Below, one piece after another: positions 1 through 10,909 of a stretch of DNA of 64,000 bases. The notes under the pieces were generated by a model. It ran no database searches and was not told the DNA's origin. It worked only from the letters and a program-made list of their open reading frames with translations. How positions within the stretch are numbered: the stretch's first letter is position 1; the number at the start of each line of letters is the position of its first letter. This DNA comes from Morchella semilibera (taxonomy: Eukaryota; Ascomycota; Pezizomycetes; Pezizales; Morchellaceae), in assembly GCA_009192285.1 (NCBI GenBank), contig WBVU01000004.1, positions 4,697,469-4,761,468 of the forward strand, read 5' to 3'. The position numbers and the translations under genes are program-made.

Positions 1-865
1 ATGAAAGAATCGTCGGCGGAGTCGTTGATGCTGTATTCGCAGTAGTGGTAGACAATGGTGAATATGATTCTTGGTTAGAAAGGACCCTGATTGGGTTGGA
101 AGTCTCGGCTGAAGGAGGCTCTGGTTCAAGAGCCGGCTGGACATTTCCGTATCTTGCGTAATATGAGTCTTCAGATGGCATATCTGATTTCTGCGGAACC
201 ATTGGGGTGCGAGCAGGGGTACGGTCATACATATCCCAGTAGTCGTCATCCTCGCCCTCGCACTCGCCCTCATCTGCCGCAGGTGCCTGGTTTGAAACAG
301 CAGTACTAGATGGTGTGGACGGCACCACTGGAAACTTATATGCATCGGCTTGATCATAGAAGACCTGATCAGCTTCACCAACCGTTGGATACCAGTTCTG
401 TTTCTCGGAATCTTCTGTGAGACGGACATCTTGGATTTTCCAGCCATCGTCCTCACCGTCTGGGTCGTTTCCAATCCAGATGTAGGTAGCTTCTATATCA
501 AGCTCCAGAAGTTCTACACATGCCTTTATGGTTTCCCTGTCCTGTCGATAGAATCCTTTTATATTTGTTTCGCCAACCTCAAGTTCTCCAGATGATGGGT
601 GAGGAACGAATTCTTGTGTCGCCAAATGCGTGGAGAGTTTGGGACCTGCTGCGGCAGACCATGTCAAAAGAGCAAGCCAGGTCTCTTCAACACCGGAGCT
701 AGCGTTGCGAGCAGGAGTAAGGAGACGAATTCGTTGGCGAAGAATTGGAGACAGAATAGGGAAGAGAGATGGTGGTGGTTGCGGGGAGGTAAAGGCAGTA
801 GGAATATGTGCCAGGAAAGCTGGAAGGATCTCTGAAAAATTCGGGGGGGTAATGAAATTGACCAT
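1..865 (-). CDS. Conserved hypothetical protein, C-terminal part off the window edge
   Basis: An open frame of 288 codons runs from the ATG at 865 to the left edge without a stop, so the protein is partial at its C terminus. The start has a good context (ACAATGG), and no in-frame start lies nearby upstream. The N-terminal third is hydrophobic and proline-rich. The middle holds a conserved-looking stretch with YIWIGNDPDGEDDGWKI, followed by an acidic linker (DEGECEGEDDDYWDMYD) and the motif SYYARYGNVQPALEPEPP. I associate the YYARY..VQPAL signature with an uncharacterised ascomycete family but cannot name a function. There is no signal peptide, membrane segment or intron in the visible part. 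It is divergent from SLA1 across about 1.5 kb. Confidence 0.75.
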   Translation of the reverse strand, partial: MVNFITPPNFSEILPAFLAHIPTAFTSPQPPPSLFPILSPILRQRIRLLTPARNASSGVEETWLALLTWSAAAGPKLSTHLATQEFVPHPSSGELEVGETNIKGFYRQDRETIKACVELLELDIEATYIWIGNDPDGEDDGWKIQDVRLTEDSEKQNWYPTVGEADQVFYDQADAYKFPVVPSTPSSTAVSNQAPAADEGECEGEDDDYWDMYDRTPARTPMVPQKSDMPSEDSYYARYGNVQPALEPEPPSAETSNPIRVLSNQESYSPLSTTTANTASTTPPTILS

Positions 866-2384
866 TGTTGTAGCTGTAGGTATCTGGATAGGTGACAACG
901 AATGAGACTTTGTGGGAGTGTTGTGGTGTGGAGAAGAAAGTAATTTATAAAACTTTGAAGTTACTAAGATCACAAGGAAAGTATCCTACAACAAGGTTAG
1001 CCAAGTATAGATGCAACAGCTGGGCCATAGGACTATTTGCTACCGAGGGCTAATAGGTCTCTGAAAAGCACCTCTCTAGGTTGAAGGCTATTTACCACTG
1101 GCAAAGTACATGTATGTATACCCGCTGCGGCTGTTTAGTAGGGCCCTACGGAAGATCTGGCCGAGAAGCACAACGACGTCTGGGTTCCCAGATCTGCTGG
1201 AACAAGTGATGGGGGTTATCCTTGCACGAGTTAATGCAAGTTGAAGGAGATGTCAATTCTCCAGGCGCTGGAGGTAAAGAGAAAAAAAAAAAAAAGAGAG
1301 GAATACAAATACTTCGTCTCTAATATTGAGGAATCGACGTCTTAAGAAGGCCTATCAAAGCAAAGCTAGAGACGACTATTTCAGAGTATGGTGGATAGGA
1401 AGAGCTTTGATGGTTGTTCTGCAGGAGATATTGGGGGGAGTGGATGCTTGTTCCCGGACAAATGGAAGATGAAATCTCGGTGCAAAGGATCCTAAAAGGT
1501 GGGGAGGGCCCTTCATAAAAAGGACGTCCGGATGAGAAAGCCATTGGCGTCACACGGGCATATCATCACGATGCGGCAGTGCACTACATATTGTATTTTA
1601 CATGTGAACCACTCTACGGGTGAAATCAAGTGTGTAGACCATTTGAAAGACAGAGACAACTTACATGTATGTATATACCTACATATAGATTAAATTCTTA
1701 ATATGTTTATACTAATGAAACTCTTTTCCAGTTGACTATATCGACACAGGCATGTGGTTTCGTTACTCTATTTCACTCGGGGCCGTAGGATTTGTTTGAC
1801 ATACCGTGACTACAGCATCTGTCCATGTAACCTACGGGGGGGTGAAGTTGGAACGGCCAGGGTATCATAGTTGCTGTGGCTGAGCGTCTTGGGCGTTCCA
1901 ACTTCACGTCAGCTTAAGCTTCCCCGATTTACTACTTTGGCCCCTGCAGGGTGAACAAAGCTATCTAGGGCTTCATTCATTGGGTTGATGTGGCTAGTGG
2001 CCTTCTGTGGAGACAGTTGTGTGGCTCAAGATTGGACGGAACTGGCAGGATTCTTGGCCATCCATAATTAGGTAAATATCAAATCCTTAAGAGAAAAACG
2101 AAAAAGGAGTAACATGATTCACAAGTATATCAAGCCGATGTCCATAATTAAAAGTCCGGACTCCTCTGTCTCTAAATCTTGCTTACTTCTCATCCCCTAT
2201 TTCCTATGATCTTGCCTGTTCCTGCATCCCCTGCTTGATCCCGATTGCCGGAAAGCTAAAACGTGAAAGTTGGGCATCAACCACGCACACAACATCTTCC
2301 ATCCCCTCAAGTCCCCTACCGCTCGTCCACCGCCTTCACACTCCCTATTTCTACGTTTTATTTGTTTGTTTACAGTAGAGTATC
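866..2384. other. Divergent intergenic region between the left-edge gene and SLA1
   Basis: No convincing gene is present. It contains an A-rich run near 1280, several ACATGTA palindromes (about 1100, 1606 and 1663) and one perfect 14-base inverted repeat (1842-1907). The SLA1 leader just upstream of 2385 is C/T-rich, as in many fungal promoters. Confidence 0.6.
1842..1907. repeat. Short inverted repeat (hairpin), possible decayed MITE
   Basis: GTGAAGTTGGAACG at 1842-1855 is matched by its exact reverse complement at 1894-1907, around a 38-base loop. A TA lies 7 bases outside each arm, as in a decayed TA-targeting element, but the outer 7 bases do not match each other. Confidence 0.5.
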
Positions 2385-5300
2385 ATGGCGTCTCCATTCT
2401 TGGGGGTGTATACTGCTAGTTACGCGTACACTCCCCAGGGAGAAGGGGAGTTGACCTTGGAAGAAGGTGACCTTCTCTATGTTCTAGAGAGATCTGACGA
2501 TGATTGGTGGAAAGTAAAGAAGAAGGTCAACAACTCTGATGATGATGAGCCTGTCGGCCTTGTGCCTGCCACTTATATTGAGGAGGTGAGCTTTCTTGTG
2601 CACTTGGAGGGCACCATGCCCTCTGGGAGGGGTTATTTGATATGAAAACCTTCACATTATCGGAGGTCTATAGAGCTAAGCTTCTACCTATGACAGACCA
2701 AACCTGTCGGGAAATACAAAGCCTTATACGAATATGCTCGGCAAACAGAGGAAGAGATATCCTTCGACGAGGATGTAGTTCTGGATGTGTATGACGCTAC
2801 GGATCCAGACTGGTGTCTTGTAGGCCGTAATGGGGAATATGGGTTTGCCCCGGCAAACTACATCGAGAAGCTCGAGGGACACGATGCAGACGATGCGCAT
2901 GGTACGGAAGATACTGCACACTCGCCCGTCTCCGAACACGCCCCGGCAACTGCGGCAGCAGCAGTAGTTAAACATGTTGCGTTTTCTGCTCCCCCAAGAG
3001 AAGATTCACCACCACCCCCTACCCCTCCTAGGCCTATACCAGAAGATCCACGTTCTCGTGAGCTTCCTTCTGCCAATCTTGCCAGCATCATGCAGCACAG
3101 ACCAAATCAACACTCTGTCTCTTCTAACAGGTCCCCATTGGCTTCACCGACGCTGGCAGCACCACCGCGAGAATCAGTTTCGGAGCGACACTATGACCAC
3201 GACTCGAAACGTAAACCGAAGCCAGCGCCAACCTTCTCGCACTCGGATTCTGAATCTGATGGGCCTACGCTTCCTGTCCGGCGTCCTGGCCAACCTAGGT
3301 ATACAGGAGAGAATACTCGTAGCGCTGACGACACATATGCAATTCCTCCAGGATTCCAGACATATCCAGTTCAGGAGGTTGATGAGAAGAAGAAAAAGCG
3401 AGCTGCCACATTTGGAATTGGGGCCACTCGTGTTATTCTCTTGCCTGATAAGAGCAGTCGCCCGAGAGAGGAGTGGTCTGTACAGCACCTCAAGGGTTAC
3501 AATTCAGAAGGGAAACATGTTTTTATCGATTTGGAGCAACCAACTCGCAACTTGGATCTTCATGCTGGTTCCAAAGATGCAGCAGAAGATATTATCAACG
3601 CCCTTTCAGAGATCAGAGGTGCTTATAAACAGGCTGGTCTCGATGAAGTCGTAGCAGCAGCAACAGGTGGGAGGAAGAAAGACATCGGTACCATTCTTTA
3701 CGATTTTCAGGCAAAGGGCGACGACGAGGTTTCAGTAATCGTTGGAGATGAAGTTGTAATCATTGACGCTACTAGTGATGAATGGTGGCTAGTCGAACGG
3801 AGAGTTAACGGCGAACGAGGGGTAGTCCCAGCTAGTTATATTGAAAGGGGAAGAAATACGGCCATTACCCCGGGGATCATGGCCTCTCCGGCTGATCCTC
3901 GAGACAGGGTTAGGTCGCAGCACTCGAGCAGTGGGAACGGGGGGCGAAACGCTGGGATACCTACGAGGACGAGTAGTTTGGCTGGAAACCAACACAGGCC
4001 GGAGGGTCGGAGAAGTAGACCAGATAGCAACACAGGCTCTGATAGGGCACAAGCCTCGTCCGGAAAACAGAGTAGGCTTCAACCATCTCGTTCACGTTAC
4101 AGGAAGTCTGAGGCTTGGAGTGCAGTCCTGCTGACAGCTACAATTACAGAACCAGATAGTTCTCAGGTCCGTCAGTGGACCGATCGTACTGGGAACTTTA
4201 AAGTTGAGGCACAGTTTATTGGATACAGTGATGGTAAGATAAATCTTCATAAAAGCAATGGAGTTAAAATCGCAGTACCTGTGGGCAAGATGTCACTAGA
4301 GGATTTAGAATATGTGGAAAGAAAGACTGGCATCTCCTTGGATGAGGTCAAACCCGTGAGTGCTTTCACGGCAAAGAACCGCAAGCCACAAAGTGGTATT
4401 AGTTTCGAGACAAGCAAGCCCACGACAGCGCTATCTACATCGCCTTCGCTTCCATTCTCCACTTCCCCGACGAAACCGTCTAACGGAGGCTACGATTGGT
4501 TTGAATTCTTCTTGAGTTGTGGAGTGGATGTAAACAACGTTCAGCGATATGCAACTGCCTTCGAGAGGGATAGTATGGATGAATCAGTTTTGGAAGACAT
4601 CCAGCCGGAAGTTATGAGGATGCTTGGGCTCAAAGAGGGTGATATTCTACGGGTGAATAAAAAGCTAGATGAGAAGTTTGGAAGGAAAAAGAAGAATACC
4701 GCGCATCTTGATGAAGATAGGGAAGAGGGCTCAGGGTTATTTTCAGGCCCCGGTGGCGCCTTGAAAAACAATACACGGAAAGGAAGACCGGCTCCAGCCG
4801 TCCAGACACCGGGTTCGGTAGACCCTGAAGCTTTCAAACAAAAGAACGACTCAAAGTCGCCAAGGGCTTCCCCAGCGCCTGTTGCTCAAACCCCACCTCC
4901 CGCTCAGGCTGCCGAAAAGAAAGCTGATGGTTTTGATGACGATGCATGGGCGCCAAAGCCAACCGCTTCAAAACCACAATCACCCGCACCCCCTCCACAG
5001 CCTCCTCGTGTAGCCTCTCCAGCAGCGCAGCCCGCTCCTGTACAGCAACCAGCACCTACTGGGGCAATTGGTGACTTGCTATCATTAACTACCCCTCCAT
5101 TACAACCAACAATCGCAAGTCCTCCTCCCCAACCTGTCACTACTCAACCTGCCCCTGCCCCCGCCCCCGCCCCTGTCCCCGCTCCCGCTCCCGCCCTTGT
5201 TCAACAACCCACTCCACAAATCCAACAACTTCCAGTAACGCAAGCTCCTCCATCCTTTATGACTGGCCAGGCCACTGGTATTAATTACGGAGCTGGCAAC

Positions 5301-6124
5301 ATTCCATTAGCCCCCTCCATGCCCAGCCAATTTGGAAATCAATTTACCGGAATAAACCAGCCACAGAACCAATACACTGTGGGAAGGCAAAGGCCTATGG
5401 CGCCAGCTATGACCAATGCAGGCAGTTTATCAATACCCCCCCCTCCACAGAGGCCAGGATCCGCCCCCCAAAACTTCACCCCCGGGATGTCTTTGCCTCC
5501 ACTCACACCCTCTTTTACTGGTCAACCTGGTATGATGTCTAGTTACGGGCAAATGGGGACCCAGCCAATGCAATTCCAAAGTCTAGGCATGACAGCCCCT
5601 ATGACAATGCAACCAACTGGACAAATGTACCCGAACATGAATAATGGCATGGTGCCACAAAACACAGGAATGCCCTACATGAACATGGTCAGTCATGCGA
5701 CGGGTGGGATTCAACAACCTATGCCACATAATCCAATGCAAGCCCCACTTATCAATCAACCAACGGGACAGCTGCAAAGCTTTGGCCAGCAACAGGTTGG
5801 TTATATGTCAGGCCAACCTGCTGGAAGAGGCATGAGTGTAAATTCACTTTTACCGCCACCTTTGGTACCTACTGCAACAGGCGCTCAACAGCAGTTCACA
5901 GGAGCTAGGCCCCTCATTGCACAGCCAACAGGTCCTCCACCCAATGTGAAATTCGGGGTCAATCCAGCGAAAAAGTTGGTACCACAACCGACAGGAAGGG
6001 CAGATTTGACCAAAGCTAGTATGTCACTACCTTTTTTTTTATGGAGCTACACCATCTGGTATATCTACTAATCAAACTATTTTTTATTCTTTTTTTAGCT
6101 CCGGACAACCCGTTTGGATTCTAA
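2385..6124 (+). CDS. SLA1: Actin cytoskeleton-regulatory and endocytic adaptor protein Sla1
   Basis: Exons 2385-2585, 2697-6018 and 6099-6124 give 1182 residues, the usual length for filamentous fungi. Sla1 is the cortical-patch adaptor that links cargo and clathrin to the Arp2/3 activation machinery. Visible domains in order: SH3-1 (about 4-67, ending PATYIEE), SH3-2 (about 70-130, [12 protein letters not shown]), SH3-3 (about 394-451, [10 protein letters not shown]), SHD1 (about 538-618, [20 protein letters not shown]...[15 protein letters not shown]), which in yeast binds NPFxD cargo signals, and a SAM-like SHD2 (about 665-731, [20 protein letters not shown]). The long Pro/Gln tail carries QPTG/QNTG-type motifs resembling Ark1/Prk1 kinase sites. 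The last exon is only 26 bases and encodes the conserved PDNPFGF terminus. Both introns have GT-AG ends and keep frame. The start at MASPFLG places SH3-1 at the N terminus as in the family. Confidence 0.95.
5148..5212. repeat. Proline-alanine codon repeat inside SLA1
   Basis: A CCCGCCCCTG-like imperfect tandem run encodes an alternating Pro/Ala/Val segment of the Sla1 tail. It stays in frame and lies in a region expected to be disordered. Confidence 0.6.
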
Positions 6125-7576
6125 GTTTATATTCATGGGGAGTTTGCCGTTGGGTTGTGTAAGGTTGGTCGAGTACCTAAGGAAGTTCGAAGGATGACAA
6201 ACGGTGTCCGATTAGTTACGATAATGTTTCCTTTTGTCAATCGCTGGCTTTATATAAACTCTCTTCTATTAATCAGCGGTTTTCATTGTCATGAATGGAA
6301 AAACTTGTATTTTGGTAGCAAGATGGTAGCGCTCCTTACTTCCTCCGCTTTTTTCAGTGTTGTCTCCTTCACCCACCTTATAAACACCTATGATACCTTT
6401 TTGGATCAATGCTTATAAGTTGGCCCATGCGCGTCAAACCCTACTTTGTATTTGAATTTGTTTTGATCGCCTATTTTTTATACCCTTTTCTCTATCGATA
6501 AGTCTTTGTCTGCATCTAGCGATATTTTAGTGAGAAGGGGTATTATATAGAGGTGCATGTGTTCTAGATTTGGGGGTATAATTATTTTATTTCTGGCGGA
6601 TTCAATCAAGCAGTGGAGTACACCGAGTGATTTTTCATGAGCCTCAAGATTTTGACCACATTGGTAGTGTCTCATAAAGGATGGTTGATTCATATAGAAA
6701 CACTATATTTTATCAATGTGCTTTTTGATTCGTAACATGGATATACCTTGATACGAGTGTTCTCGGACCAATGATAATACGAGGACATGCTCATAAAGGA
6801 AGCTTGATAGCCTTAGACGTCGAAAAAAAAAGATCTGATTCATAAGACTGGGGTTTGGGTGGACCACGGGTTATTTCATTCCGGGGGGAGAGAGCACATG
6901 AGTTTGAAGCAAATGTTGGGGTGCAACTTCGGGAGCCTGGAATGCTTTGATGCTTCTAGAACGTCTGTTGGTGTAAGTGGGGGAGGGTTGCCATCGTGGT
7001 TAACATGATGTGAGCAGGGATCGGGATCGGGCGTGCCAGGGGTTCCACGAACATTTATAACATCCACCGAGAAACACCCGTAGATCCACACTTGCCCGGT
7101 GGGGTCTATATCTTCCGAGGTTAGAGAACAGAGGTTACGCGGGTGCAACCGGAAATCCTTTCGTCACAGTTTTCCTATCTAGTACGCGGTGAGGCTGATG
7201 AGACCGCCAGTTAGCTTCCGTAAGGTTCCTCGTTTAAGCTTCCGCAGTTGCAACTAGTTCCGTACATAGCTTTATACTTAAGCTTCCTCTTTTTCTCTCA
7301 TCCGCGAACTTCAACCTTCATTTTTGGTTATCTGTACAGTGCTGAGGACACCAGCGATCTACTTTAAATAACTACATCCGTAAGTGAGATCTTCCTGCAT
7401 CGTGTTGCGTACTTCTTGCTTCCCTGTAAATGGTGGGGTACATGTCTTATCATTGGTGCGGTGCCTTTATCGTTTACAGGAACGCGAGCTCTAGAAGGGA
7501 TAAAGTTAATCATTCGCGCTAATACCCTCTAGGCCACAAAAAAAAGAAAGAAAAAAAGAACCGCTTCTAAACCAAA
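6125..7576. other. Intergenic region between SLA1 and FBA1
   Basis: No supported gene. It contains one copy of the CGAGTGAT motif (6624-6640) and a few stretches resembling TTTTGATTCGTTTA that recur near 20.6-21.0 kb. From about 7190 it is C/T-rich, consistent with the FBA1 promoter. Confidence 0.5.
6624..6640 (+). promoter_or_regulatory. CGAGTGAT-N6-TGA motif, copy 1
   Basis: CGAGTGAT, six bases, then TGA. It lies 500 bases downstream of the SLA1 stop. Function unknown. Confidence 0.5.
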
Positions 7577-8921
7577 ATGGGTGTTCTTGATGTCTTGACC
7601 AGGAAGAAGGGTGTTATCGTTGGCGACGATGTTTTGAACGTAAGTTACTGATCCAATAGACCTAGGCTTCTTTATTAAAGAATTCATATTCTAATCGAAT
7701 GCTTTTGGAAAAATATATAGCTTTTTAAATACGCTAAAGAGCACAAGTTTGCTATTCCTGCCATTGTATGTATCTTCCACAAGTGATATATAAAGGGCTA
7801 TTTTTGTTTTCTGATTGCAGGAATAGAACGTAACATCCTCCTCAACCGTCGTGGCGTCACTGGAGGCTGCTCGTGATTCCAAATCACCTATTATCATTCA
7901 AATGTCCCAAGGAGGGTCTGCATACTTCGCCGGAAAGGGTGTTTCTAACACTGACCAATTTGCATCTATCTCTGGTGCTATCGCCGCCGCTCATTACATC
8001 CGTAGCCTTGCCCCAGCATATGGAATTCCTGTCGTACTTCACACAGATCATTGTGCGAAGAAGTTGCTTCCCTGGTTAGATGGCATGCTTGACGCCGACG
8101 AGAAGTACTTCGCCGAGCATGGTGAGCCTTTGTTCAGTTCCCATATGATCGACCTGAGTGAGGAAGACAAGGAGCACAACATTGCCACGACAAAGAAATA
8201 TCTTGAGCGGGCAGAACCGATGAAGCAATGGCTTGAAATGGAGATTGGTATCACTGGTGGTGAGGAAGACGGCGTCGATAACACCGGTGTCGATAACAGC
8301 TCCCTCTATACACAGCCCGAGGACATATACGACGTTTATTCTGCTCTATCCTCCGTCTCACCATACTTCTCCATCGCCGCCGCTTTCGGAAACGTCCATG
8401 GTGTTTACAAACCTGGTAATGTCAAACTTCACCCAGAACTACTTGGAAAGCACCAAGCGTACACGAAGGAAAAGATCAACTCCAGCGAGCCGAAGCCTCT
8501 GTTTTTGGTCTTCCATGGTGGATCCGGTAGCTCAAAGGACGAATTTAAGCAGGGTATTGAGAATGGTGTAGTGAAGGTTAATCTAGATACCGATCTGCAA
8601 TATGCATATCTCACTGGTATTCGTGACTTTGTTTGTAAGTGACCTGATTTGACCCAACCTCGAATCTACAGCCTCTAACTAGTACTGGCTACTTAGTGAG
8701 TAAAACCGACTACATCATGAAGCAAGTTGGCAACCCGGACGGCGAGGACAAGCCAAACAAGAAGTACTTTGAGTGAGTTACACAACTCAAATAACCCTAG
8801 TTACGCGTAGACTGACTTTGAAATTACTAGTCCCCGAGTCTGGGTCCGCGAGGGCGAAAAGACCATGTCCACTCGTGTTAAAGAGGCCCTGAAGGACTTC
8901 AATACAGCGAACCAGCTATAG
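7577..8921 (+). CDS. FBA1: Fructose-bisphosphate aldolase, class II
   Basis: Five exons (7577-7639, 7721-7765, 7827-8634, 8697-8772, 8831-8921) give 360 residues, the normal length of fungal Fba1. The zinc-dependent enzyme reversibly cleaves fructose-1,6-bisphosphate to DHAP and glyceraldehyde-3-phosphate in cytosolic glycolysis and gluconeogenesis. The family start MGVLDVLTRKKGVIVGDDVLN is present, then PAINVTSSSTVVASLEAARD, the metal-site region VVLHTDHCAKK, and the phosphate-binding VFHGGSGSS and VKVNLDTDLQYAY segments. Intron 2 has two candidate acceptors six bases apart (AG at 7819-7820 and 7825-7826). Only the second restores AINVTSSS, because the first would add the codons GAA TAG. The long C/T-rich upstream region fits a highly expressed gene. 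Confidence 0.97.
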
Positions 8922-9186
8922 GGGGGACAGGCAAAAATAAATTCCCTGTGTGAATAGAGTGGTTGTGCGTATCTCTCTTCTTGTAGCGTACGTAACTAGC
9001 GTTTTTCTTTTCAAAAAAAAAAATAAACCTCTTGACAGCAACAGCGATTTTTTTCTAGCCCCCTTATTTGCATATTTGTATGGTATCAACTATAGCAAAC
9101 CCGTTTTTGGGTGGCCAAGAACAGGGTCTTACTCCTGTATTTTGAAAGTGTCCGAGCCATGGAGCTCGGATAAAGAAACTTCCCAA

Positions 9187-9203
9187 TCATCAGGTATCAC
9201 TCG
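9187..9203 (-). promoter_or_regulatory. CGAGTGAT-N6-TGA motif, copy 2
   Basis: Minus-strand copy, 266 bases after the FBA1 stop and 18 bases before copy 3. Confidence 0.5.
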
Positions 9204-9221
9204 CACCAAGCATTACCACGC

Positions 9222-9238
9222 TCATAAAATATCACTCG
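9222..9238 (-). promoter_or_regulatory. CGAGTGAT-N6-TGA motif, copy 3
   Basis: Minus-strand copy in the same orientation as copy 2. The two start 35 bases apart. Confidence 0.5.
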
Positions 9239-10909
9239 TTATTCTACCTACTTAAAGAGTTAGCGATATAACCTAATGGTAATAATAATAACAACGATAA
9301 CAATCCGCCACACCCGCACGTAACCGTTAGGTTATGATGAAGGTCCAAGAATTGACACCGCGCAACTGGGAAAGTTTCGGCCGGCAAGATGGATATTCAA
9401 GGGTGTGTGGGGAACACGGGATCCAAACCCGTAACCTTCCGCTTTACAGCGAAAGGGTAACCAGACGGCAGCCATACCTAGCGATACATCCCGAGCTTAT
9501 TATTCATTGCGATTATAGAAATTAGTCAAAAAGATGCACCACCGAGTTATTAAGTGGGACTGGTTTCGTGCCCCTTGCGCGTCTTCCATGGATCCGGATA
9601 TCTTCTCATATAGTAGGCAGTAGATTAGGATGGCTCGGGATGTTCGAGCATTCGCTTAAAGCTTAAGTAAAATAACTATGATTCAGTTCTTATATATGGT
9701 GCGTTTTTATAGAAATTGCTAGCAGTTCTAGCCTGTCGAAGTGTTGGTGTTATCTATTTTGGTTAGGATGTGTGAGATGTTCTAAAGGCAATTCGAGCAG
9801 ACTCTTGTTCCCATCTCTTTCTCGATGCATGCACACTGGAAATGTTGACCTGGTATTAAGCGGGGGGGGGGGAGTGAACGGCGAATACTTCTTGCAATAA
9901 AACCGGAAAGAGAGTACCTGCATGAAACAAACAAATCGGGAAAATCTAATCGCCCTAACAGACCTATCTAGGTATCGCTACGTCCTATCTATAGGTTTAC
10001 TTATGTAGGCGCAATAACTATGTTCAACAATATCCCCAAAGGTTAAGAGTTTAAAGTATCCACCATAAGCATCTTTAGTGAATGGCTCTGCGGTAAAACT
10101 CATACTGCCGGCGTCTAGATAGCCCTTGAGCGCCAAAGTATAATTCAGTGCCCCGACCCATGATTTGAACTGAATCAAACGGGGGGCAGAGACAGAATTC
10201 TGACTAAAGATATACTTTTACTTTAGTAGTAGCCCATAAAGTGATTATACAATCGTCTCAAACCCGGAACCCAAGCCTTTACCTCGGCTCATGGAGGTTC
10301 AAGGATAGATAAGTAAATAAAGGAAATTTAAGCCCATAATAGAGGAGGAAAGAGATATAACCATAAGGAAACCTGCCATCAATCATCTATTTTCTCAAAT
10401 CCGAGACAGATTACGACCAACCATACTCTGACGAGAGTTTAAGGAAAGCAGACATACTAGCTATAAAACAGAATACAACTAAGAGCAAAGTAGAATTGAC
10501 CAGATAAATCCCCACCCAAACCAGATAGTATATAACAAAAAGTGATAGGAATCGTGTTAAGGATCGACAGGACAAAAGAGACTATGTTCATAAACCCGAA
10601 GATAAGAAAAGGGAAAGGAAATGCAAGAGGCCTAGGCTTTATACAGGGCATGTCAAAAAAAAAAATTAAGTGAAGAATCGTCTGCACAGAAAGAAAAAAT
10701 CAAAGGACCTAATCTTTCGCAATGACAGATATTATAAGCTTTGGGTAGAAAGAAGAATCCCTGCTAGCCCTTAAAATGCCCTTAAAGTGTATACGAAGCA
10801 ACAAAAGAATAGGACCTGGGGTAAAGACAATCTTCCATTGCCCACCTGTCACGAATCGTGACTTACGGCCCAACCACATATCCCCAACCAGGAACAACCA
10901 TACCGGAAG

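Larger units (their letters stand above)
8922..10909. other. Intergenic region between convergent FBA1 and F-box genes
   Basis: No supported coding region. It holds two closely spaced copies of the CGAGTGAT motif (9187-9203 and 9222-9238), a G-run near 9862, and a degenerate tRNA-like stretch on the minus strand around 9405-9475. That stretch has a good T-arm but a non-canonical anticodon arm, so I do not call it a tRNA gene. Confidence 0.5.
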
